Below, piece by piece: positions 12,250-25,439 of a stretch of 64,000 bases of DNA (position 1 is its first letter; every line of letters starts with the position of its first letter). The position numbers and the translations under genes are program-made. Below the pieces are notes generated by a model. The model had not been told where the DNA came from, did no database searches, and worked only from the letters and a program-made list of their open reading frames with translations. Source of the DNA: Parelaphostrongylus tenuis (lineage: Eukaryota; Nematoda; Chromadorea; Rhabditida; Metastrongylidae); assembly GCA_019055375.1 (NCBI GenBank), contig JAHQIW010004423.1, positions 62,001-126,000 on the forward strand, written 5' to 3'.

Positions 12250-14390
12250 TTCTTATATGGTACCATGGCTCATCTTACACAAGTGTTTCAGACCCTAAGC
12301 TGTGTCTCTTCCAGTATTTCCGTATCTAAACGACAATTATGATTTTCTATAGCTGTTAGAATTAAAATGATACTCGGTCATCAATCAGATTTTTAGTCCG
12401 TAAACTTATTCGAAAAACGGCTTTGTGCACAGAATACAATTTTTGCCAGTGGGCGCTCAACTCAACAATTTTCGTAATTCTTAATTTTCTTCTTAAGCCA
12501 GACATGAGTTGTTATATTGACCATATTCAACAGCTGATATTTCAGCAGTTCGCCTTTTTAAGAGTTTGGAAATGTCAAATTGTCCACAATTCAATCAGTC
12601 AGACGCCTCCATTACTCCTTTAGGAAAGATCACCAGAGCTGGATTTAATCGCATCAAGCACAAAATCAACTTTCAGCATACTTACCACTTTTCATATGTG
12701 GTTCTCTGAATAATTCTAAGAGAAGTTGTTGGAAGGAGATCACATAGGCTCGTAATGCACTCCACTCATCAAAACAACAGTCTTATATACTGCCTCATAT
12801 CACGAGTGATGACGAGGCAATCCTCCTTGCGGTTTATAGTTTGACTGGTGTGTTAATCCAGAACGCTTCTAAAATCTTTTGCGCTGATGCTTCATGTTCC
12901 TGCGGAAGGATGGTGACTTCCATGTCAAAATCTACTCAGTCATGCTTTTGTGTGCTATGTGTGTCTAGCGAGGTGTTCTGTTGAATATGACGCTTGTCAG
13001 CTAGGTGGTCTTCTAGGCGGACTTAGAGCGGCCTACCCGGAGACGTGTTCCTTCCTCTAAACCTTCCTTCATTATTTGAACCAAGGAAGAAAACGAGGAT
13101 CTCATGAAATCAATTAGGCGCGCCAAAAGTCATAAGTGATCACTACACAGTACTAATTTCACTGCGATGTCCAGTAGCGTTGTAACTGATTCTTCGCAAA
13201 AGGGTTAACAAAGACTGTTTGATCTTGATAAGGTTTGGAATGTCAAAGTGAGTGATTTTTTACGTGTATTAATACGTAATTGCTAGTACGCTTCTTATCC
13301 CTCTGTTCACATGCATTGGAAGAGACTACTTAGAAAACTATCAGCATGAAATTTCAAAGTAGAAAGACTAATCTTAGGTTAAAACTCAGATTCAACAGAC
13401 TATGGTAATTTTTGAAGTTCCACAGCCGAAAGAGAGAGGGAAGGGTCCGATCCGTTTATTGACCATCTTTTGAAACATCCGGTGGAGATTGATGTATTTT
13501 GTCTCTTATATTGCGTAGTTTTATGTGAAAGCGTGTAGCGTAAAGGTTACAGGTGTCCTATGATAAATACTGGTCATTGTATTGAATCAACTCAAGGGAA
13601 TGCTAAGCTCTCAATCCCTCCGCTTTCAGCAGATCGTTGCAGTAGTTTCAGCAGATCGTTGCAGCCTAGGAAACTAATAATGCTGAGGTGATATATCGGT
13701 AGGCTGCATTGCCTCATCGTATAGGTCATATATACAAATTATGTCATCAGTAACGGTGCTTGGCAAAGTTAGATTCATGTCGCATCACTCAGTGACTGAT
13801 CAGTGCCAGATGCTTTATCTATTAGCTTCTTATAGCTTTGCTTATAACGATAGCTGTTTCGGTAACATGGTCGTCCTACGCTGATGGGCAGACAATGAAA
13901 GGGTATTAAAACGAAAAGTATTAAGTTGATGCATTTGTACCTTGTGACAGCACATTATCACTAATCGTTTTATTTTGTTTTCAACAATTAAATGAAAGAT
14001 GTGCCATTTGGCATTGTAATGCACTAAGGATGCGTTAAACATTCGCCTTGATTAAGTATCATTAGAGGTAATAGGTTGTACACTTCGCTTGTATAATGGC
14101 ATACGATAGGCTATCTATATATTGAGTTAACACTGTTATCTTTTCGGACGAGTTCTAAACCTTGTTTTCCGACGCAGAAGGCATGGTGAACTTGTTTAGC
14201 AGAGGCATAGCGTTGAAATAACGGCACCGAATGTATTGCACGACACCTCTAAACACTTCGATGTACACATCATAACAATGCTTCAATGTACAATCACCGC
14301 TGTTAAAACTTACCCTTTCGAGACTTGAAAAAATTGAGATTACGTTTTATTTTGTATCAGATATATTACTAGCAATCATTAATCATTATT
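12250..14390. other. Spacer, no feature recognised
   Basis: No convincing gene. One short direct repeat (CAGCAGATCGTTGCAG, twice at 13626-13665). Confidence 0.5.
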
Positions 14391-14399
14391 GCATCCCAG

Positions 14400-15345
14400 C
14401 ATCACCTGTATCACCTGTCGTCCCGTTGATGGTCGAGTGACTCGAGCGGGTACCAGCAACACTTCCATTATTTCCCATCGCGTGCAAGAGTAGCCCAGTG
14501 GTTCCTCCTCACCTGAGAGGATTCACTGGGCATCGTATTTTTCTTCTATGCCTTTCGTGAAGAAATCGAACCATCGGGTTCGGTTGTCTTCCTGTAGAGC
14601 GTTTGATATCGTGGGGAATACAGTCGGTAACGGCTCTAGTCCAACGGTGGTCGTTGAAGCGCATCACGTGTCCGGCCCGTCTTTTTTTCGATATCCTAGC
14701 GTGTCAGAACGGCGTCTCTGATTTTCGATCGTTGACGTTGCTCGGAACTTCGGATCCTTTCTCTCATTTGCGGGATACGGGATACTCCTAGCATCGACTT
14801 TCGACTGCGCGTCCGATAACGCTAAGTGATCTTATATTCTATTTGCGTAGCGACCATGTTTCTGATGCATACGTAGGGCAGGGATAATCGTCGAGTCAAA
14901 AAGGTGGGCACGAAGTCGAATGTTCTTTGTCCTCTTCACTACATTATAGATGCTCTTAAACGTTTCCCAAGCCGCTCGTTTCCTCCTGCTCAACTCTGGA
15001 GCTAGGTCGTTCATCATGTTGATTTCACGACCTAGATAGACGTAACTGGAGCATCGGAGATTGTCGTTCCGTCGAGCGTGAATGGGGCATTCAAAACCCA
15101 TCCGTTCCTCATGAACATAGTTTTCTTTAGATTTAGCTGCTCCTTATCCACAGGCGTTATCGAAATCGGTCAACATTCGTTCCGCTTGGCTGATGTTTGG
15201 TGTTATGAAGCCGATATCATTAGCAAAGCAAAGATGGTTTATTGTCGACCGTGTATTCTGCATCTCAATACTGCAGTGAAATATGCAATAGTCATTGTGG
15301 CACCAGAAATGCGCCGTTGGTCGTTTTGAAGGGGTTATACGCACA
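14400..15345 (-). mobile_element. RTE-type LINE, RT C-terminal half, decayed
   Basis: Minus strand reads a catalytic box mutated from FADD to FAND (LCFANDIGFITPNISQAERM, about 15200-15260), then YLGREINMMNDLAPELSRRK (15101-14832) and the GRP/FF tail, ending in the same 3' region as the 9.39 kb fragment. Stops and frameshifts are present. Confidence 0.82.
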
Positions 15346-15764
15346 TGTGTCATGTGGCCTTTTCATATGCGAAACACGTAATAATCATTTCCTTAGTGAC
15401 TGTCTCCTTAATCTAGCAGTGATATGATGTTATAACTATATTTTCAATAATGTTGTGCGATATTCAAAACTCTGATCTTGGGGCGAAAGTTGAATCCGAA
15501 TCATATCTTTTCCAAGGTTGTGTGATAATTACTGCACTACCGAGGCTCCTGTTCCACTATCACTCTTCCTGCGATACAAGACATCTATTTGTCGGCGACC
15601 AACCATTAACGATATAACATAATAAGTACATAGTAGCATTGAACCCAACTAAGCTGATAGCTATTGGACTAATGTAACCAACGAAAATTCTTTATTGATC
15701 GCTTTACTTAAGCAATGATATGATCCTATGAATATATATCTAATGACGCTGAATGATATGAATA

Positions 15765-15865
15765 AAAAACTTTGAACCTCCGGCGGAAGTTGAACTTGGG
15801 ACTAACCCTCTGCGGGAGAGTCTCCCACACGCTGCACGCGCCTCTCGAAAGGAGTGAGATGGCCG
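15765..15865 (-). mobile_element. tRNA-like SINE, family 4, diverged
   Basis: The inverse of AAAACTTTGAACCTCCGGCG and of CTCTCGAAAGGAGTGAGAT follows the layout of family 4 on the minus strand. Confidence 0.4.
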
Positions 15866-16014
15866 GTCAACTTCTACCCAAGTTGAAATTTTGTACGCCA
15901 CTCAACATTATTGAATATTATTTCTTTATCAAGTCGATAAGTTTCCTTAGACGGACAGGAGGTTGTTAAGAATATTTAATCAATGGTTATCAGCAATTGA
16001 TCAAAAAATTTACC

Positions 16015-16285
16015 CATGGCATCGACTGTTTTCAAAACCTCGCAATAAACATTCAAAATTCAAAATAATTTCAAAAAAAGAATACTCAAAGCCTAAGCGA
16101 GGTTGGTACGCCAGGGCCATACAACGGTGTTTCGAAGGTCTCGCCCTCCTCCTTGTTGCAATGCAGGGCTTAATGTGGGGTGTGGGTCACTGACGAGGTG
16201 GGCGAGACCTCAGAAACACCGGTGTTTAGCCCTGGCGAAGCAACCTCGCTTAGGCTTTGAGCATTCTTTTTTTGAATTCGTTCAG
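16015..16285. repeat. Foldback element with hammerhead-like right arm
   Basis: Same flank (CATCGACTGTTTTCAAAACC) and arms as the 51.2 kb palindrome. The right arm, plus strand, has CTGACGA (16190-16196), GAAA (16213-16216), CACCGGTGT stem III and a partly paired stem I; stem II is weakened (closing pair G-A). The left arm has lost the CTGA half. Confidence 0.72.
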
Positions 16286-17084
16286 AAAATTATTGTTGAT
16301 AATAATAATCACTATTATCAAGGAGAAGATTCTGACCTACTGAACATTATCGAGGTTAGTAATAAGCTGATCCTAAGATTTGTTTCTTTATTATTACTTC
16401 ATGCATGTACCATATTCATAACTATAACTCGGTACGGATCTCGGCAATTCTTGCATTCGATCCGTTTTTTAGCCTCCACTACGCCTGAACATGTTTCACC
16501 TTTCCTGCATGTTGAATCGAGTTCTGCTCGAGAATTCAATCTTGCTCATAATCAATGGATTGCGGTCGAGTCGATTCTCTGTGAAATTGTAAGATAGCTG
16601 TACTGAAGCTTTCCTACATGGATAGAGAGGATTACTTGTTTAAGACAGATATGGTGCCAATTTCCGATCTGAGATGGATGAAAGGACTGTCAGTACAAAT
16701 TGAAGACGTTACAGCTCATGTGTACGTTCGGCCGGCAGTAAAATGAACAGGATCTCTGCATCTGCACTTACCGCTCCCATATTCATTACACATCAGCATA
16801 ATCACTTTCATACGAATATTATAAGTCATCCCAAAATGGCTTTGAAGGCAAGGATTCCTGTATCCACTCGCTCTTAACCCCAACTTGTGGTGGGTGTTGA
16901 ACCCACTTCCCACTATTAAAAGCGAATCACGATTTGTTTATCAGGTTACGTTATTTAACAATGATTAGATTCCGAATCTGAGTAGTCACAGAAGAAGTTT
17001 ACTAACATGTCAAACACTTCAGAAGATTAGATTCGGTGTGATTCAAAACATTTCATGTATAATAAGGATGGTGAATTCAATGTC

Positions 17085-17290
17085 GTTAGTTAGAGCAACA
17101 ATACCATACTTAACTTGTCTGGGAGAATAGCAACACTGCTCGACACATTGGTAGGCCACTACAAGTTGTTGTAAGGCTCGATATGCATTCAATCACCTCA
17201 ATCGATGTTAGATGAAAATGAGTGCGTGGTGCATCTCTCAGGGATTGGTCAACGCCGAGCGCTTTTTACTTTATTTTTATGCCCTTGAAA
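17085..17290 (+). mobile_element. tRNA-derived SINE, family 1, 5'-truncated
   Basis: Body and tail only: CTTAACTTGTCTGGGAGAAT, ATTCAATCACCTCAA and GGATTGGTCAACGCCGAGCG, without the tRNA-like head. Confidence 0.65.
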
Positions 17291-17829
17291 GAGGGTGTGT
17301 GGTGTAGAAAGGTATACGTCATGGTTTTGTTTGCTCAAGTTAAGAATGAAGAAGCATGTGATTGGACAGAGGACGAGTTTTTTCACTATGAGAGTTGTAT
17401 CTGCATGAAAAATATGGGGACGTGTATGGAGGATCATCGAGCATCTACCGAATAAAAGAAACGCAAAAGTTTCTTCAGAACGCGGAGAAAAACTGAAATA
17501 TGTAACAAAATTGGGCGCAGCTTCGAAATGGGGGAGGGGAACATAGTGGCCTGCAATTTCCGCAAGCGATATCACGAGATGGGCGCAAAACAAAGGTGCC
17601 ATCCCATACACCAATCGCTAGAAATCCGGCGCCCTAGCGAGTATGCTAATGAATATCGACGATGACTAGCTTTACCATAAACGGTCGTCACAGTAACCTA
17701 AGATCTTAATGAAACGGCAGCGCATTTTGAAAGGTTCAAAGTTTGAGACTTTTTTGGTACTTTTTCGTTCTCGGGTAGGCAACTTTGAAGGAAAATTCTT
17801 CGTTAGACAAAGAGTGTTCACTAGACTCT

Positions 17830-18970
17830 TAGCAATCATCCGAAAACTTAATTCTCATGAAGATTCTTAGATCACTGAAAACAAAAATGCAGCAGAAAGC
17901 ACTCAGAAAGCACTTTCTGCAGCACTAGAAATAAAACTCGGTTTCACACGCGTCGCACTATCGCATTTAAATTTCGCAGAACAGAGCTCTTTCCTTAGAG
18001 TATCAATAATCTTTGATAGAGTATATCTCAAAGACGTGAGAAATGTGTTTGCTTTCTTAAAGGGTTTTGCAGGGCTTTTGCAGGGCTGCATTTTTTGCAG
18101 GGCTGCAGTAAAATAGATTTGTATTTCACACATGCATATTTCTCGCAACACAAAGCTCGTCCCTTATATTATAGGTTTCCATTCGGTGGCAAAGTTTCGG
18201 GGAATCCAACACAATGCTCGTTTTTTAGAAAGGCCGTTTTGCACTGTAGCGAGGAAAATAAGATTGAGCTTCAAACACGCCGCCCATTGCTTCTTGGACA
18301 GGGTGTGTGAGTGTGGAACGATAGACCGTGTCGAAGGAGATTCACATATCGAGTGCTATTTTTGTTATCGATTTAGATATTTTTCTCCTTTTTGATAAGA
18401 AAATCTGGATAAAACATACTACTCTTATACCCCAGAATCTCCTCTACATGTTCAAATGCTCTTCGCGCTTGAGCTCAGGATTACTAGCAAATTTTTGGCA
18501 ATATAGAATAAGAATGGAAAGCGTAACCCTAAAAAACTATAGAATAAAGTAATTTCTAAGTTCCAATACAAAAAGACCTATGAGCATCAACGAAACGGAG
18601 AAAAATATTCGAACAAGTATTGGAAATCCGCGCTACATAGCGCGACGCGTGAAACACAATCCCACGCTCCCTGCTACGCTGCTGCGAAAAGACCTATTTG
18701 AAAACCAAGCACATTTATAGATTTTCCGAGATTCACGCTATTGAAGGATTTCTATTATTCATGGGGAAGAGCTCTGTCCTGCGAAAATTATGCGCGATAA
18801 CCCACGGTAACGCAGGATAACACGTAACGCATGTGAAACACAATTTTATTTCCCTGCTTCAGCGCTGTAATAAGGCTTTTCTTGAAAACAGATACCTTTT
18901 TGAACTCTCCGAGGTTAACGCTATTTTATGCTCAGTGAATGTGTATTCTATAGGAAGTTCGTTGTTGACA
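17830..18970. repeat. Dispersed ~150-base repeat cluster
   Basis: At least four copies: CAGAACAGAGCTCTTTCCTT (inverse), GGGAAGAGCTCTGTCCTGCG and the block with GTGAAACACAATTTTATTTC. A TTTGCAGGGCT triplication is seen at 18060-18105. Confidence 0.55.
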
Positions 18971-18979
18971 GCCGGATAT

Positions 18980-20100
18980 GGGGATTTGGGTCATCCACGC
19001 GCCTCGACGAGCACTTTTTAACTACTCGGCCCCGGTTCCCAAGTTTGAGACAGTGCAACAAAAACTTGAAGCAATTGAGAGCTTTCAGTAGGCTCTAACA
19101 TTACAAAGATTTGTGGAAAATGCATTCAAATGAACTCCAACCGTTGACTGTTTGTGAGCATTTCTAATCAAAACTGCTCGCAACAAAATAGTTGCAATTT
19201 TGATGATATGCACAGTCTTCATAAGGAAGCACTTTCACATCTATAAGACTGTCTACAACCAGTATAAGACACTTGGAGTCTATGTTTGAGGCCTTTCTGA
19301 ATCTTTAGCGATCGATCTAGCCTATTATTGAACAAAATCCACGAGATCTGCATGGAAACCGGGGTGAAGAAATCAATGGAGTCCAACGTTTCCATCCGAA
19401 CTTTGCTTGAATTCCTGCTGTTGGAGCAATTAGTTGAGTGAAATTATCCACATTTCAACGTTTGTTTCCGACTACCATTGGTAAAAGCAATATCTCCACT
19501 TTTCTGTTCGTCATTATCTTCTACGAACAAAAATTTACTTGAACTTAAAAAAAGCATAATTACAGTACCCAGTTCACATCTTTCTTGCCGTGTTTCAGTT
19601 TTATCTCAATATCTGTATGGTGTCAACAATAATAAATGCCAAACGATTTAGCAAATAGGCATCAGTTTAAGTCTTCGGCCTCCCAAATAGTTTACCACCT
19701 CATGGTGACTGGGTGTCCCTGAGTGTCGAACTGCGAAGTACATTGGTAGATTCAACCCTCCGGTCGGGCCACCAAGCTAAGAATGAGTTCAACGTTTCCA
19801 TCTGAATGCTCCAGCTGAGCGTAAATCGTACCAGGAATGAGAGCCTTCCTGGTAGCACCAATCGCAAAGTGGTTATCTCCCTCTGAACAGCAAGGGCCGT
19901 CGACTGTTCTAATGTGGTGACGACCTGAGGAAGTCCTGATCTCGGTACAAAGGGAAAAAAACGTCTAAACCATGTCATTTTCCTGTACTGGGGCTCGTGC
20001 TACCAGTGATGATGGGCCGTCCAGGTATCCAAGCAAGTAAGGCCTCAATGATGCCAGTGCTACCCATTGGGCCAATCTCACTCGATTTACGTAATATCGT
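18980..20100. other. Spacer with an unclassified G+C-richer block
   Basis: 19690-20090 is richer in G+C, with a minus-strand open frame of 92 codons; it matches no family I know. The phrase CAACGTTTCCATC recurs at 19383 and 19790, suggesting an old repeat. Confidence 0.4.
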
Positions 20101-20261
20101 CATACTACTAAGTTAAAGCCCTCATATTTTTTCTAATTTCACTTTTTGCCAAGAAAATAACTCATATAGCTTATTAATTTGTCATTAGCCTTGTGTATAG
20201 TCATATAGGATTACTCCACATCACCAAACAACACCCAGTATTTTATAATATTTTCATCTAT

Positions 20262-20372
20262 TTTAGACTGATAGCAGAGCAGCAACCTAGCGCATGCAAT
20301 GGTTAGCACACTTTTGGAAGGAGTGAGATGCGGGGTTACTCCCGCCCGAGATTCAAAGTTTTGCAAGAGATG
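20262..20372 (+). mobile_element. tRNA-like SINE, family 4
   Basis: CCTAGCGCATGCAATGGTTA (A box), GGGGTTACTCCCGCCC (B-box region) and tail CAAAGTTTTGCAAGAG. Confidence 0.6.
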
Positions 20373-20739
20373 ATAGAAATGATCCGTTATAACATTCAAT
20401 AATGTTCTAATCTTACCGATGTTCTGTGGTATATATCATAATGAAACTCAGTTGACGCTCCATAACACTAAACTTTCGTTACATTACTCAGTGTTGTGAT
20501 TATTCACGCATGAGACGGTCTGCACTTTTGTCGAGCAATCGAATTCAGCAACAGCACTGGCACGGTTATCTGTTCGATCTTTCGTCGATCTCAACTTTAG
20601 ATCTGTGTCCTTTCGATACAAGTCGATTTACACAAACCGATTCGTGCTCAATAGATTTCTGGTAGACAATGAGCTTGTCTTCAGCTTTCATGCATATGCT
20701 ATTAGTAATGACTCGATAGTTCAAATCTTGGCGATCTCA

Positions 20740-21510
20740 ATAACAAGCTTTATTTCGGAAAGAGCTTCTTAGTACACTGTTGCAACAAATTGATATTGAG
20801 TTTCACACTAAACGCGCATTATCGCGTGTAGATAATTTCGTTACTTATTCGTAAAATTGTCTCTATTTCTCTGAAATTTCTACGCTTTTTGCATAAGAAA
20901 AGTTAAAAAGGAATTGCTCTAGCGTTCTATGGACATAGGTTTTTATTATGATTTTGTATTACTAAATAAAGTACGATGCAAAGCCTAAGTCTGTGCAGCC
21001 TAAGCTTGAGAGTGCGCAACGTAATCTTCTTTCCGTTCTCTCCAGTGTTCTTTAAAGACCATTGAAAAACCAAACTTAGTTTCGAACTCATCTAGAATTG
21101 TGCTATCAAATAACTAAAGACAGCCATCTAAAACTGTGCTCTCAGGTAACTACCAGCGGTCTGTCAAAGGTAGATCCACGAACGCTTGTCGCCTCGGTGC
21201 CGCTTGCTGCAGATGTTGCAAAATGTCATTCCACACAGCCGTTCACACAGATAGCCGGGCAAAAACTGCGTGCCAGGTGTGAAACTCAATTTTGTTTTCT
21301 CTGTTACAGCGCATTGATAAGGTATTTTCAGAAACCAATTATGGTATTAATATTTGCGAGATTTAAGTTATCGAATGATACTTTATTTTCACGGAAAGGC
21401 TCTGTTCAGCGAAAAATGAGCCGAATACGATACTTATTTTCTCTGCTAAACGGTATAAAAAAGGCCTTTTCAGGAAGCAAGCATAGTATTGGAATCATCG
21501 AGATTTGATA
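20740..21510. repeat. Dispersed ~150-base repeat, copies in a spacer
   Basis: Copies near 20750-20900 and 21270-21510 (CGAATGATACTTTATTTTCA, AAGGCTCTGTTCAGCG). The open frame of 136 codons here arises from the repeat. Confidence 0.5.
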
Positions 21511-22305
21511 TGTCGAGTGAAACAGGCGTTCTCCCCAGAGGACTGAAAAATGAATTGCCATAACCAATTTGCACTTCTTTCATTTTCGATTTTGCTTTCT
21601 TCCCTTCTTCTTATTATCGCTCATTCCTACTTATTTTTTTCTTTTTTTCAATTTATCTCCTGTGTGCTATGTTGTGGGAAGAAGGTATGAGGCTATTGAT
21701 TTAGCAAAAGATGTCAGTAAGTGACAAAAGCAATAGTCAACCATTTCATGACGGTGGTAATTGTTACGCATTGGGGCCACTTCAGTTGCATAAGATACGT
21801 CTAGGTCGTGTGTCAATCGTCGTCTGTTTGTCGGTGTATGTCATTCACATCGTTGTTCACTCATATTCTGACATCTTTACGATACCCTCTAACCCCTCCC
21901 TTTTCCTCATACACACACCGTTCGTGTGATTTATGACCGATAGTAGTGCGGATTTTACGTTTTCACAGTAGCCGATAAAACAAACATACATTTTTCTTTA
22001 TTTTCCACTTTTCTGATACGTAAATGACTATAAAATGGATATCGTTTCATGAACTTCGACGAAATTCAGCGTAATTCATGAATCGTTTTGATTTTCGTGT
22101 GCTTCTTTTCGCATTTCCATTCTCAAAATGGATTGTAGAGGAAGGAATTTCTTTTCAATTTAGTTCTTCAGATTTTTCTGTGACTTATAGAGACTGGTAT
22201 CACTCTCGATCTATTACTTTACTTTGTACCTACTGTTCGTTGAATTGTCTATTTTTTTACTAACAATACTTTGATCAATGGATCATTTAAGGAATATATG
22301 ACATT

Positions 22306-22520
22306 TGAGGGAGCAGTGGTCTAGTGGTTTTGATGCTAGATGCGATCCGCGTGGAACCGAGCTCTACCTTCGGCAGTCAACAAGAACGCCCTATGGAAAT
22401 GCTACAGCCAGGCTATCCTCGGATAGCAAGGAGATATGCTCTACCAGTATTCTACGTCGCTCAAGAAGAAGACGAAGAACGAATCGAATGATAGAGGTAC
22501 TGCGATCGCACAATAAACAT
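22306..22520 (+). mobile_element. tRNA-like SINE, family 3
   Basis: Head AGCAGTGGTCTAGTGGTTTT resembles a tRNA A box. The body has GGCTATCCTCGGATAGCAAG, TATTCTACGTCGCTCAAGAA and a GAACGAATCGAATG end, shared with the copies at 35.9 and 59.8 kb. Confidence 0.65.
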
Positions 22521-22529
22521 TGTGATAAC

Positions 22530-23800
22530 GGGTCGTGTAAATAAAAATAAAAAGCAATGTAAAATTTGGAAGAAATCACTAGAATTGACACATTATCCCT
22601 CTTTTCCAAGCTTTTCCTTGCTATTTTTGAGCAGATGAATAAGTTTTCTGCGTATAATTTTGAAAAAAAAAGTAGCAGCTGATGCTATACTGAAAGAGAT
22701 TCAGTCACAAGGCCATGAGTTTCACAACGGTCAACGATAACTCTCTGTTGTGATCATTACCTGTGTTCTTTTGAGTTTGAGAACATCGCCTCACGTGCGC
22801 TGTGACTTTTTAGAATGTGAAGGAGTAAAATACCACCAAGGAAGGAACTGTGATGAAGACGGCAGGATTCTTAAATATGGGTTATCCACGCAATAGAAAC
22901 ATCAGATAACAAAGGTAGTATTAGTGTTTGAGAACAATCACATATATGGAACTACGGAACAGGTGCAGTGCGGACAATAACTCTCGATATCATATCCTCT
23001 TTGAGTATTTGCTTTGATAAACGCAATAAAGTCGTGTTCTGAGTTTTCACACTCGACCTGAAATTTAGCACATGGACAAAATGTATTGTATATTAGTAGT
23101 CAGCTAACATATACGGCAATAACGATAGCAAAGCAGCATGAAGTTCACTGCTGTTCACTTCTTTATATATTCAGTCTTTCAATTGAAGCCCCCAATTCAC
23201 GTTACCGAAACGTCATCATAAAAAATCTGACGAATAGCTGAGATGATGGCGGTGATTATGACAAAGGCAGAGAACCCTAGCACATCCTAACTGTGGAAGA
23301 TGCGCGGTTTGGCTCTAGAACAAAATACTGGATTAGTGTGACCGGAGAGCGTTCTCGATGAACCAATTACGAACACTAGGGGCGTGTCGACGATGACCTC
23401 CTCATCTAAGCTGAGCATGGTGGCTCTCGAATGCACTCTTTGTCCACGACATTTACACAACACGACGCTATTCAAACCAACTGGTCCACAATATCATTCC
23501 TATTCTTTCAAATTATCAGTACAACATTTCACAACAAATTGCTCTAATTGAAAGTTTCGTTAGATCACATTGATTTCGAAGCTCAATCTCAGTCCTAGGT
23601 TATTTTTCATTACTTTACCTCTGGATGTACGCTTTAACATGTTAAAGAATTACAAGGAAGCAGAGATCAGGAGTTTCATGATTTCCGAAAGTTTTTTCTT
23701 CCTGAATCCTTTCAATAATGGCTCTTCTATAATCCATTCCTTGATATTATCGTAGAACTTCATCTAGTGAACTCCAGCTAAAGTAAATTCACTGTAGAAC
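22530..23800. other. Spacer upstream of the caveolin gene
   Basis: No gene seen. It would include the caveolin promoter, but no specific element can be identified. Confidence 0.45.
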
Positions 23801-23804
23801 GTAA

Positions 23805-25339
23805 ATGTCTGCTGAACACGAGAAGCCAGTGGAGCTTGAGCAGGTGCCACTTAAGTCGGACACTGACGCTCCCGCAGGAGCTACAGAAGATGCTACTCCA
23901 ACACCGAATGCGGTTAAAAAGTCATGGCTTTTCAAAAAGGTGCAGTTTATTATAGAGTTGTTATAGATTTTATGAGAAATCGATGAACAAGAAAATTCAC
24001 AGCGTAAAGGTAGTGCAATCGTACCAGTGAGTTCATCGCTTTAACTGAAGTATATAATTCTAAAATCTAAATAAAGTAATGATGTATTAATGTATACTAT
24101 ACAGAATGCTATTTAGTATTCTTAACAGGCAAAGAAGACAGTCATCGAAGAGCCTCCAAATACTGAGGAAAAAACTGCCGCCGAAGAGAAGTTGAAGAAG
24201 AAATGTTGGTGGAGCAAGCATAAAAGTGAGCAGCAACAAAAATGCGACCATATCTCAATAGGAATCGATCTGGTGAATCGAGACGAGAAAGTAAGAAGTT
24301 CGAAGTTTATGAATGGATGTAAAGAGCATAATAGTTGATAAAAACTATATTTAGGGCATCAATGAGCATGTTCGCTTAGGTTTCGAAGATATTTTCGGTG
24401 AAGCCGAAACACAACATTCGTGGGATTGCGTGTGGCGACTCGTATATAGGGTGTTCATGTGAGAACCTTTCGATTTTTTATGGCTTAGCCCTGAAGGCAC
24501 GAACTACAAGGAATATTGTACAAATTTCCTATGAAATCGAGCATACCATGCATCATTACTTATAACAGAGGAATCAAATCCAGCCCAGGATAATGAGTTC
24601 CTTTATACATATTTCAATAACATCATGGTTGCCTCCTTCCTCTTGAAGACATATTATTTGTGGGTCAGCGATTGTTCCATATGTCAGCAACGTTACTTAG
24701 GTGGACTCGTCGATTCGTCTACCGTCTGTGTTCGTTGATAATCGGTCTTCCTGCCGCTATCGTTTTCGGAATTCTCTTCGGTATTCTGTCCGTGATCAAT
24801 GTCTTCGCTTGTGTACCATTCGCCAAGCTGCTTACTATTCCTGCAAATTGGCTTTCTAAGGTAAGGATACAGCGCCCCTCGACTTTCTTGGAATACACAA
24901 AGATGAGGATAGGAAGTACTGAGTTCTCCTGACAAATGAGAAATAACTAAATTTTTTTGCATTTTAATTATAATTACTAAAAATGCACCATTAACGCTCT
25001 ATCACAACATTGATGTTGCGTGTAGACGTAGTAAGAAGTTCATCTAACAATTTCCGCGATTGATGTGCAAATATTAGTTGGGAAGCTGACGGAAATGCGA
25101 TATATCGTTATCCGAATGTACCGTGTGCACACATTTGAATATCGTCTGTTTACTGACGTACAACCTCAGACCTACACACATATCATCGTATATCCACCGT
25201 AATCCATATGTATTTTCAGACATGGTGTTGGATGGTACATGCTATCATTGATCCTGTGGCATTATCCGTTTCACTTCTTTTCTCATCATTCACTATCAAG
25301 AAATATGGGATCAGCTCACAACCGACCGATGTGTTCTAA
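23805..25339 (+). CDS. cav-1: Caveolin (CAV-1-like), five exons
   Basis: Coding exons 23805-23939, 24129-24290, 24355-24458, 24701-24860 and 25220-25339 join in phase to a 226-residue protein. Caveolins are hairpin membrane proteins that coat caveolae and shape plasma-membrane signalling and endocytosis. Seen: an acidic/lysine-rich N-terminus (1-99) with a KKKCWW patch; the family signature core G-F-E-D-I at 108-112; an aromatic stretch WDCVWRLVYRVF like the scaffolding segment; a long hydrophobic hairpin at about 143-175 (LIIGLPAAIVFGILFG) with a mid proline; then a C-terminal helix with a TWCWMVHAIIDP start. Length fits C. elegans CAV-1 (about 235). Every intron is GT-AG. The start was chosen as the first ATG giving the conserved-type acidic N-terminus; no upstream exon was identified. 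No frameshift. The family is firm; the cav-1 versus other caveolin assignment is inference from length. Confidence 0.93.
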
Positions 25340-25432
25340 TTGATCATCATTACTTCGCCACGTTACAATGGCTCAATATTGCTGCATAAGAAAATGTTCC
25401 GCACAGCTTTTGCATGTAAACGTTCATATGCT

Positions 25433-25438
25433 AATAAA
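25433..25438 (+). promoter_or_regulatory. Poly(A) signal for the caveolin gene
   Basis: An AATAAA hexamer lies about 95 bases after the caveolin stop codon, a plausible 3'-end signal and the first canonical one downstream. Confidence 0.55.
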
Positions 25439-25439
25439 T

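Noticed and set aside
16103..16597. A 164-codon open frame
   Set aside because: Its first third is the H1 foldback arm and the rest has no domain or splice context; chance extension of repeat sequence.
21098..21508. A 136-codon open frame
   Set aside because: Composed of the dispersed ~150-base repeat; no homology or biased composition expected of a protein.
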